Shown: positions 55,441 to 64,000 of the stretch, one piece after another
How the letters are laid out: each line of letters begins with the position of its first letter
Position numbering within the stretch: the stretch's first letter is position 1
Source: Micropterix aruncella
Taxonomy: Eukaryota > Arthropoda > Insecta > Lepidoptera > Micropterigidae
Assembly: GCA_944548615.1 (NCBI GenBank)
Contig: OX155973.1
Coordinates: 4,689,155-4,753,154 of the forward strand
Reading direction: 5' to 3'
DNA: 64,000 nt
Translations under genes and position numbers: made by a program
Notes under the pieces: generated by a model
The model's database searches: none
What the model was told of the DNA's origin: nothing
The model's input: only the letters and a program-made list of their open reading frames with translations

Positions 55441-56173
55441 ACTAATCACTATCATCGCTATCATCGCTATTTGTGCATAAATTGTCTTGTTTTATAAAAC
55501 CAGTGTAATATTCATTAGATAAAAGTAATGTTTCTATAGCACGACTAGATGACCCGGTGAAGTTCGTACCACCTAAAATTGATTTAATTGTAACTCTTCA
55601 TAAGCATTTTTTGATCCTAATCAACCTTCCAAATCCAATTCATTGAAATCTATAATATGGCCGAATCATGTACGGTTTGAGTTTCGTTTGGTGATTAAAT
55701 GAAAGTCGTTTGTAGTTAAAATAAATTTAATGTATTTAATTTACATGATGAAATTGAAAATGCTTTTTCGACTTTTTCGACTTTTCGACTTTTTCGACTT
55801 TTCGACTTTTTGAAATGTTATACAATCGCACGGAATGAATAACAGTTATGTATGACGCAGCTGTCGCCGCGAACGCCATCTATTGAAAGTGGCCCATTTC
55901 CCAAAATGACCAATTTCGATTTTTTCGATTTTCAGTTGTTTCTTTTAATTTTTGCCTAATATTTTTTTTTGGTAAACCACCCCTGAATCAAGGCAAACAA
56001 AGAAAAAAATAATAATTCAAATCGGTCGAGTGATTTTCGAGATCTTGCGAGACTAACGCACTGCGATTCATTTTTATATATAAGAAGAAGAAGATAAAGT
56101 TATCTACTCTATATTAATCGTTTTAACATTTCACAAAAATATAAAAATAGCAGTTAAATAAATGTTAACTTAC
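55441..56173. other. Intron next to Cip4 exon 1
   Basis: A minisatellite of TTTTTCGACTTTTCGAC units lies at 55762-55812. A LINE-tail-like stretch (AATAATTCAAATCGGTCGAG) lies at 56008-56030. Otherwise plain. Confidence 0.5.
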
Positions 56174-56340
56174 TGGTAGTCATCCTCTTCCTTTTTCTTG
56201 GGCTGGTAATTCTTAACTAGCCTCCTGAGTTTGCCGGCATACTCGAGCTCCACGGCGCACCGCTCCCTCACAAATTGTCCATACCTTTCGAGAAACTCAA
56301 TACCCTTGTGTGTGTGCTGTGATAGATTATCATATTGGTC
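56174..56340 (-). CDS. Cip4: Cip4 exon 1 of those found: start of the F-BAR domain
   Basis: First Cip4 exon recognised, encoding 55 codons plus two bases. CIP4/TOCA proteins bind curved membrane through an F-BAR dimer and link Cdc42 to actin assembly (family knowledge). The residues [20 protein letters not shown], then [20 protein letters not shown] and [16 protein letters not shown], match the FCH part of the family. The intron-side AG lies at 56341-56342 and the GT donor at 56172-56173. The exon ends in CA; the next exon begins with A, giving Gln, so phases fit. A short upstream exon with the initiator Met (usually just before DQY) is expected to the right, but I did not find it. The following intron is 26.6 kb, the longest here, and holds most of the repeats. 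Confidence 0.88.
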
Positions 56341-56694
56341 CTGCGAACAAAGAATATCAGAAATTAGAAATAAACCAGATATTTCACAGAAAAGACCGTA
56401 TTTACACGACAGAAACGACGTTATTTTAAAAATCAGAGTTTGAAAACCATTATAGTCATAGTTCAAGAGGCAGCGACAAAGAGTTTTGTAAAGTTGAGAC
56501 TTTCAGATCAGACAGTATTTGCGCCGCCATAGTATGCTGGAGTAGAGTCAGCAGGCCAGACTCCGGGGCACCTGTCGCAGGCGTACTAGGAAAGGTGTAA
56601 TTTTAATTAGTACCCCCAAAGAGTTTTGGAAAAGCTGAACATTCATCAGTAGACAGTGAATGCAAAGAACTCAAGAAACAAATGATCAGACTGC
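56341..56694. other. Cip4 intron upstream of exon 1, nothing recognised
   Basis: No matching short exon for the Cip4 initiator was seen here. Confidence 0.45.
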
Positions 56695-56698
56695 TTAA

Positions 56699-57004
56699 CT
56701 CGTTGAGTATGAGTCAACCAAATCTGGTCGCGAAACAATTATCCGTTGAGTACGAGTCGACCAAATCTGGTCGCGCGTTTTTTTCACTTCTTTGACGTTC
56801 TCATATTTATTCATAATTATCTAATTGTTTTACAAAATTATATTTCAATATTCTATATTCGAAATTTCAATGCAATCATTGTGCAGTTGTTCTTTTTATG
56901 ATTGGTGTAGTAGTTTCGTAGTTATAGTACTTTAAGGTCGATGTCGCCGAAAATCCTGCAAAAGAGACAGATGCATCCATGAAAATACCCATTTACTCCA
57001 AGGG
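56699..57004 (+). mobile_element. piggyBac-type MITE (PB1) in TTAA
   Basis: 306 bp between TTAA at 56695-56698 and 57005-57008; almost identical to 10979-11284. Directly right, 57140-57230 is a very diverged relative (AATTTCAATGCGGTCATTTT). Confidence 0.85.
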
Positions 57005-57413
57005 TTAACAATATAATGCGTGACATCAGCATTACTCCATACATATCACAAAAATTAAGTCTATTGTATTGCGCGGCACATTAGACAGATGCTATGCCCG
57101 CTGGCTCCGTAACGTCCCTTGCGGGACGCACGGTCGCCTACCGCAAGATAATGTTTTATATTTATAAATTTCAATGCGGTCATTTTACAGTTATTCTTTT
57201 TATGATCCGTATAGTGGTTTATAACTTATGATCGTTTTCCTCAAAGCCATCGACTCTCGCCAATTTTACGCGCCAAACTGACAAAATATAAGGGACGGTC
57301 GAATGTTTACTTCGCAAAATGAGGGGATAATAGTTTCCGACAAATACGTACCGGCGCATTTGAAGGGACTTCATTGTTGTATAATTAATTTTATCCTGTT
57401 TAATTAATTTATA

Positions 57414-57800
57414 CAGGGTGAGTTTTAAATTAACCGTCATTCTTGAAGGGGGTGATAAGTACGAGTAAATAAGCAAATTTTAGGAAAAAAATTGTGGGAC
57501 AATCAAAAAAAAATTTTTTTTTTTTTTTGAAAAATAGTATGAGCCTCGAGCACGATGCACCATCTAGCGATAAGTAAAATATCGTTTATATCGTTTATAA
57601 GCGATATTTTACATACCGATAGATGGCTTAGCACGCTCAAATGCTTGTCAAACTTCTATTTAACAAACAGTCAAGTTCTTAAAATTAAAAAAAAAAAGCA
57701 ATTTTTTTTTTGTTTCTCCCAAAATAAAATATTAAAAGTTGCTTAGTTGCTCGTACTGATTCATCCCATAGAAGAATGACGGTTAATTAAACCTCACCTG
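57414..57800. mobile_element. Tc1/mariner-type MITE (family T1)
   Basis: CAGGGTGAGTTTTAAATTAA and TTAATTAAACCTCACCTG ends between TA dinucleotides; central palindrome around AAAATATCG and CGATATTTTAC. Similar length to 40018-40403. Confidence 0.78.
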
Positions 57801-58419
57801 TATAACATAATCTATCCAAAATATTGTGTACTGACAAAACAACTACGTATACGGTTGTGTGTGTAGACAATAAATTATTTCATTTGGTGGATATCTTATG
57901 ATTTGGTGGACTATGATAACAAACAACGAATAAAGGAATTCCTATCGCGATGTCTCTTTTATTGTCGCAACAAATGGCGTTTTAAATACACTCAAGTGTC
58001 GCTTAGTGGAAACTTAAGTGATTTTTGTTGTTTCCCGTTCTTTGCGTCTTTTCCTATTTAAAAAGTCGACTTTCTGTAATTGCAGTGCAACTTCCCAGAC
58101 GCTAGCTAGACGATTCGTTTGTAGACACATGACAAAGTTTCGTTTGTAAATACGAGTAGTTCTACAAGGTCCACGTTCCCATTTTGTAAAGCATCTGACA
58201 CTGCTCTTTATTAAATTACATAGAAAAGACACTGAAATGTTACTAAGGTAAATAGTTATTGAAATAAAAAGAAAGATTTAAAATGTTTATCATATTTATT
58301 ATTAGTTTTTAGTAAACTTACAATGTTTGTATGTTTGTTTAGGTCAAATCTTGCAAGCTGAATTAGAGCCATTTCCTCTTATCGTATGAAGTTCAAATTT
58401 TACATGTTGATTCAGTTCC
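57801..58419. other. Intron, nothing recognised
   Basis: No coding or repeat assignment. Confidence 0.4.
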
Positions 58420-58850
58420 GATGACGATGCATTTTTGTCGTGAGCATGGCCTGATTCTACACCCAGGATCGGCTCCCGACAAGGCTACTCTCCCACGGTG
58501 AACAGCACAGACACACAATTTCGTATACGCATTTCATTATGATGGCCCGTTCTAAATTTCACCATAACGCGGCTGCTGCGCCCAGGGTTGGCTCCCGACG
58601 AGAGGACTCCTCAACGGTCAACAGCACAGAAACGAATCCTTGTATACGCATTCAATTATGATAGCGTGTTCTAAGTTTCACAGTGACAGGCTGCTGCACC
58701 CAGGGTTGGGTTCCAACGAGGGTCTCCTCAACGGTCAACAGCACAAACACGAAATTCTGTATAGCATTCAATTGTGATAGCCCGTTCTAAGTTCCACTAT
58801 GACATGGCTTCTGTACCCATGGTTGGCTCGGGACAGAACATTTTAATAAA
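58420..58850. repeat. Diverged tandem repeat, ~115-bp unit, 3.5 copies
   Basis: Each unit has CCCAGGGTTGGCTCCCGACG, CTCAACGGTCAACAGCACA, TGTATACGCATTCAATTATG and CCCGTTCTAAGTTTCAC. Units differ at 10-20% of positions, so the array is old. Confidence 0.8.
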
Positions 58851-59889
58851 AGTTTGTTTTTTTTACTATTAACATTTTTTTATGTTAGTGTTGCGATTAT
58901 GTTTTGGTGTTATGCTTTTAACTGTGGAATTATATATTTTTAGATTATATATAACTTATTATTGATTATATATACTTATTATTGATTATACATTGATTAT
59001 ATATACACATTATGACGATATCTTCCTTAATAACTATTTCAATCTTAATTTAATGACAACTTCAATTTTATTACGTATACGCTTTTGTTATTCTTCATAC
59101 ATTTTTTCGTTATTCTTCATATATTATTTAATTTCTAACATTGATGTGCACTTACACAATAGAAGTAAGCTTGCTTTAAAACAGGCAAAGCTCGGTTAGA
59201 TAGGCCTTAGCGCTACTTTACAACACTGTAAAAAAAATATGAATAAAGTTTTAAAGTTGATGAAAGCGATTGATATGATGAAATACTGAAATGATGAAAG
59301 CGATTGATATTGTTTCCAATGCGTTGTTTTTGTTGTTTTTTATTTATTTATTTCAGCGCGTGATAATCACCGCGTTTTTTGCAAATAACCTAATGCAGAT
59401 CATTTTCCTGTAACGACTTGAATGCACCTTTATACGTGACACCTAGTCAAATTAGTAACTAGATGTATTAGTAAAAATATGCCATCATTAATCGACGAAT
59501 TACATGTATACTTTTTATTGTCACATACCTCTAGCGTTACTTTCAAAAATTATATTAGAAATTATATTCGTGCTAGATCACACGCACTTATGACGGTAAC
59601 GTTCTCCAGCACGAATCTACTGCGAGGGACCTCAGACCTCTACTACTTAAAAACAAAGGCTATATATTTCGTATGCCCAGATACAGGCTGTTCGGTCTAG
59701 TTGGGAATTCGTCTAGAATGATCGAATGGGTTGTGTTCATTTTCTTATTGCTTATATAAACATATAAACAGTTACAAATTATATCTGTACGAGCACACTG
59801 TTAACTCTCTAGCAAGTTGTAACAAATAAATAAATAAAATAAAATAAATTGTAATATTTTTCGAGGTCCTTATATCAAAAAATTTTACC
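58851..59889. other. AT-rich intron, nothing recognised
   Basis: Repeated TTATTGATTATATATAC near 58955-59010. Frames at 58993 and 59479 have no family signal. Confidence 0.45.
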
Positions 59890-60150
59890 TTATATCATAA
59901 ATAGCATGTGCGATGAGCCAGTGTTTAGCTCTATGTTCGAACATTTTTGATTCTACATCTCGTATTGACTTTGGAAGGTTATTAAAGAGTTTGAAGGTTA
60001 AATACACAAATGACTATCTGTTATTATTGATCATCTCACCATTTACACCAATGCCCTCAACTTCACCATCAGGCACCGCACGGTATATGTTATTTATACA
60101 CATAATATGTTTACTCTCGTATGGATCCGTAAACAGACTTTCAACCCCTG
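59890..60150 (-). mobile_element. LINE ORF2 C-terminal relic
   Basis: Minus-strand reading SFVYLTFKLFNNLPKSIRDV then ESKMFEHRAKHWLIAHAIYD, the LFNxLPxxIRxxxxxxFxxxxKxWL ending of Jockey/CR1-type ORF2. Further upstream frames are degraded. Confidence 0.6.
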
Positions 60151-60165
60151 AAATGACTGGCAATT

Positions 60166-60394
60166 GTAAATAGGATAGAAAACGAATTTACCGCGTGAAA
60201 TTTGTAGGACCCGACGTTTCGGTGACGTTGCAGCCGCCGTTGTCTAGGGTAGACTGAAAAGCTGTCAGTCCGTTCTTCAGTCTACCCTAGACAACGGCGG
60301 CTGCAACGTCACCGAAACGTCGGGTCCTACAAATTTCACGCGGTAAATTCGTTTTCTATCCTATTTATAATGTCAAACAACCGCGATAGTCTTC
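60166..60394 (+). mobile_element. Penelope-like near-perfect palindrome, 229 bp
   Basis: Arms of about 95 bp pair almost without mismatch around a ~27-bp loop. They carry CCGACGTTTCGGTGACGTTG and its complement. The right end has the extra tail AATGTCAAACAACCGCGATA plus GTCTTC. Flanked by 11-bp GACTGGCAATT at 60155-60165 and 60395-60405. Confidence 0.75.
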
Positions 60395-60405
60395 GACTGG
60401 CAATT

Positions 60406-61019
60406 AGCTCGGGTTTGCCTACGGCAAAATGTATATAAATTTATATTTACATTTACATTTACATAGATCGGGGTTTACTATAGAGCTATAGCATTACTAT
60501 AGAGCGGATTACTATAGAGCGGCGCATACTTATATTTACATTTACATTTATATTTACATTTATATAAATTTATATACATTTTGTATACATTTTGCCATAG
60601 CATCCATTATTGGACGCCTCACATTTGAGGGGTCAACATGATTTCAGTTATATTCTACTTATTGATTATTTTCTCTGTTAATAATTTATTATTATTATAT
60701 TCTACTTATTGATTAGAAAACTCTGTTAATAATTAATCAAAGGTTGGGATAATTTGGTATACCTACTAATTTTAAAATAGTGCTGGCCTCAATACCCGTG
60801 GCTTGATAATGTCACGGTTAGGGTACCTCCCCCCCCCCCCCCCCCCGCGCCCTTCCTCCCTCCCATATTAAACTTCGTGACGTCATTCCACACCATTATT
60901 ACCTCATAGTTGCATAGGCTTGCCCGAATGTGACGTGAGTCATTTATCGATTCCTGATAACGGATATTAGTATCTGGATGCGTGTGATGAAGTGCGGTCG
61001 TTCTTTAACGACCTGGCCC
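60406..61019. other. Intron with simple repeats
   Basis: TTTACATTTACATTTATAT repeats at 60435-60590, two ACTATAGAGCGG-type repeats near 60480-60520, a duplicated ATTCTACTTATTGATTA at 60652 and 60698, and a C-run of about 20 at 60827-60846. Confidence 0.6.
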
Positions 61020-61230
61020 GGATAGGACCAGGCTAGGACGTCTCTCTACAATTATGCGGCCTGGGTGGCCTTGTCGTTCGCCTTTTGTAGGGCCTGGTGT
61101 GTGATGGGGGTTGACTGACAGCTTCGGGCAGGACAAAAGGTGGACTTCATCCTGCAGCGTTCCACAGTCGCATATTGGATTCACTATGTAGCCCTAGCGG
61201 ACGAGATTGGCTCGGCATCGTTTGTGTTTG
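61020..61230 (-). mobile_element. LINE ORF2 C-terminal relic with CDCG/HLLxC knuckle
   Basis: Minus-strand frame reads NPICDCGTLQDEVHLLSCPK L. A CxCG...HLLxCP motif is typical of the cysteine-rich end of several insect LINEs. The rest is degraded. Confidence 0.5.
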
Positions 61231-62272
61231 TAGGTACTTTTCTTAACAATATTTTCCCATATGATAATTTGCGAAATTATCCAATAATTCTGTTTGATTA
61301 TTAATATGAAATCATTATCCATATGAAAATAATACGAAATTATGTTTGAATTTTGATAGAAAATATTGGAAAATGTTGTTTCTTCTATATAATTTTGTAT
61401 TTTTTTGTTTTTTTAAATATATCTTTGGTACAAAATAATTAATATTGTTTATAATCTCAATGTAAAATTTTATTTTCATTTGTTTTTTGTTCTTTCTCTT
61501 TTTCTATAATATTAAATCACTGCTAAAAAATGTATATTTATTTATTTATTTATTTAAGAATTAATTACTATAAAACATTGATTAGCTTACAAAAATAACA
61601 GGAACCGAATGTTTGTTTCTGTCACCCAACTGGGACTAGCCCGTTCTAGGGTGGACAGGACTCTAATATTACAATCAAGTTTGCTTGATTGCTTGATTGC
61701 TTACAAATGTACAAGTTTTATTAAAAAGCTAATAACACTAAATTGCCCTAAAATGTGGTCTTCAGAATAATTTTTTTTAAAAATAATAATAATAAAAAAA
61801 TATAGTAAAGTAAAAAAGATAATATAATGAATAAAATGCAATTCCATTATATAATCGGCAATAAATATAATATAAAATTCGATTAAATAATATATATAAA
61901 GTGATATGTGAGAAAAGAAATAAATAAGGTATAAATTTACTGTACACATTATAGATAGATAGTGTTAACACATAGTTTTATTGATATATTTTGTATTTGT
62001 TATGTATAAACGCTGTTTGTTAACCAAATAAAATAAAATAAAATAAAAATAAAAAATAACTTATAAAACATCTGCGCTTGGATGTTTAACGTTCATACCT
62101 CTTAATACCAACGTTCATACCTTATACCTTATAATTTAGGTATATATTTACATATTATGTTGTAATTTTTGTTTTGTTAATTTTGACATAATCACGTGTA
62201 GGAATTACTATCAACTAGTTTTAAAGAAAACATATATAGTAAACGTGCCTCTCCAGATTTCTCTGGTTATTC
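61231..62272. other. AT-rich intron
   Basis: Very AT-rich, with TTTATTTATTTATTTA near 61540 and (AATAA)n near 62025-62060. A short stretch at 62240-62272 has ATTTCTCTGGTTATTCG. No coding signal. Confidence 0.5.
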
Positions 62273-63532
62273 GCCAGCTGGGCATTCAACACCTAGCAAA
62301 CCGGATGGTGCACCAACTAGTTCCGCCCGAGGTATACCCCCGAATCTGCGATCTTCTGATCCCAACCGCCTCCTAGGTACTGCAGGATTACAGCCGTGGC
62401 AGAAACTCACAGCGGCCCTGACAGGGTGAGCCCCTCTTCCAGGAGGCTACCAGATAGGAGTTAAACCGTGAGTTGGGGAGGCCAGATGACATAGATTTTT
62501 GCCCAACATTAGGAACTAAAGATGTGACACTTCGGAATAAGAGTCTCATCTGGTTTTACTAATCATAATCATAATCATAAGTTTTTTATTCAAAATAGTA
62601 CGAAATCGTAACTTTTTGACGTCAATAATGCATACAAACATACATAAATGATAAAAAATTAAGATATTGTGACATTATAACAAATTATTGTGACATATAA
62701 CGTGATATTAATCATCGAGGTAACCATTTTATTTCCAAGGGTCTTTGTCGTCTAGATAATCATTTATTTTATAGTAGCCCTTTGAGTACAGCTTCTTCTT
62801 AATAAATGACTTAAATTGTATCACAGATAACTGTGTGTAGTGTAAGGGTGGTCTAAATCCCACGGGCCACTATGACTCATCCAGTGGCGTCCTTCGCACG
62901 GCGCCAGCTGGGCATTCAACACCTAGCAAACCGGATGGTGCACCAACTAGTTCCGCCCGAGGTATACCCCCGAATCTGCGATCTTCTGATCCCAACCGCC
63001 TCCTAGGTACTGCAGGATTACAGCCGTGGCAGAAACTCACAGCGGCCCTGACAGGGTGAGCCCCTCTTCCAGGAGGCTACCAGATAGGAGTTAAACCGTG
63101 AGTTGGGGAGGCCAGATGATATAGATTTTTGCCCAACATTAGGAACTAAAGATGTGACACTTCGGAATAAGAGTCTCATCTGGTTTTACTAATCATAATC
63201 ATAATCATAAGTTTTTTATTCAAAATAGTACGAAATCGTAACTTTTTGACGTCAATAATGCATACAAACATACATAAATGATAAAAAATTAAGATATTGT
63301 GACATTATAACAAATTATTGTGACATATAACGTGATATTAATCATCGAGGTAACCATTTTATTTCCAAGGGTCTTTGTCGTCTAGATAATCATTTATTTT
63401 ATAGTAGCCCTTTGAGTACAGCTTCTTCTTAATAAATGACTTAAATTGTATCACAGATAACTGTGTGTAGTGTAAGGGTGGTCTGAATCCCACGGGCCAC
63501 TATGACTCATCCAGTGGCGTCCTTCGCACCGG
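62273..63532. repeat. Recent 630-bp tandem duplication
   Basis: 62273-62902 and 62903-63532 are almost identical (differences seen: GATGACATAG/GATGATATAG and GTCTAAATCC/GTCTGAATCC). Each unit holds a family G subtype B fragment and a LINE ORF2 C-terminal fragment on the minus strand (FKSFIKKKLYSKGYYKINDY then LDDKDPW). Confidence 0.92.
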
Positions 63533-63889
63533 GGGTTGGAGGCGGAGGCGAGCTGTTGCGCAAGGGTGGGGGGGGGTGTTTATCTAATAACGTAAGGGTA
63601 TATTCCGCTTGGCTGCCGCCCCTAAAGACATCCCAATGTGACTCACCGATCGAGCGACTCGCGCATTCCCCAGTCGCCTTTTTACGCATCGCCTGAATGA
63701 AACGCCCATAATGCTGGGGCCACACTAACGGGAAACGTCAATACCCATCATCGCGATAAATATTGCGTTAATTATTAACGCGTTAAATTGAGTGGCCACA
63801 CTTGAACGTTCTACGTCAATGCCCACGTCGGAGGCATTTTGCGTCGTTTGACATTTCCGTGCGTAACCGTTTCAGCCGGCCCCCATATA
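63533..63889. other. Unrecognised block with possible inverted ends
   Basis: GC-richer. GGGGCCACACTAACGGGAAA at 63716 and GAGTGGCCACACTTGAACG at 63790 share GGCCACACT in direct order. No family assigned. Confidence 0.4.
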
Positions 63890-64000
63890 TCTATACTAAT
63901 AATATAAATAGGTAAAGTTTGTGAGGTTGTAGGAAGTAATCTCTGGATCTACTGAACCGATTTTGAAAATTCTATCAATAGAAAGCCACGTTATTTGTGA
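63890..64000. repeat. LINE-tail-type repeat running off the window
   Basis: Begins CTATACTAATAATATAAATA and includes CTGAACCGATTTTGAAAATT. This text is a very common dispersed-repeat end in lepidopteran genomes (from memory). Cut by the window edge. Confidence 0.6.

Overview
This is a stretch of an insect nuclear genome, most likely a moth or butterfly (Lepidoptera). Evidence for a eukaryote: coding sequence broken into short exons with GT/AG splice sites, long AT-rich introns, and a dense load of animal transposons (mariner, piggyBac-like, hAT, P, several LINE types). The lepidopteran assignment rests on the style of the interspersed repeats and is an inference. No bacterial operon, CRISPR array or rRNA is present.

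The only host gene I can support is Cip4 (Cdc42-interacting protein 4, the CIP4/FBP17/TOCA family). It lies on the minus strand and fills almost the whole window. Seven exons were placed by homology, splice sites and matching codon phase: 56174-56340, 29323-29528, 23680-23795, 14496-14627, 11742-11879, 8837-9076 and 233-404. Joined, they read in one frame for about 390 codons: F-BAR domain, linker, then the start of the HR1 (Cdc42-binding) region. The ATG exon (right of 56340) and the SH3 end (left of 1) were not found. Everything else is intron filled with mobile DNA.

Region by region. 1-9 kb: MITEs with TTA or TTAA target duplications, mariner relics, a LINE copy carrying a 24-bp minisatellite grown from its own coding sequence, and an hAT MITE. 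9-17 kb: copies of a GC-rich ~670-bp retroposon (called family G here), a 2-kb inverted-repeat element of Penelope-like character, and a mariner transposase split by a piggyBac-type MITE. 17.2-22.1 kb: a full-length dead P element with THAP transposase, ~31-bp inverted ends and an 8-bp target duplication. 22.4-34.5 kb: the main LINE copy (reverse transcriptase plus restriction-like endonuclease), its tandem 3' fragments, and inverted second copies of Cip4 exon 3, one split by a 1.9-kb piggyBac-like element. 35.9-38.4 kb: a 15-unit satellite with higher-order structure, built from a MITE end. 39-55 kb: MITEs, a split tRNA-derived SINE, family G, mariner and LINE 3' ends. 56-64 kb: the first recognised Cip4 exon, more MITEs, a 229-bp near-palindrome and a recent 630-bp tandem duplication.

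The transposons do not act together as a system; they are a layered record of insertions inside one gene. The arrangement most likely to affect the host is the pair of inverted exon-3 copies, which can pair with the real exon 3 in the Cip4 pre-mRNA and loop out exon 2.
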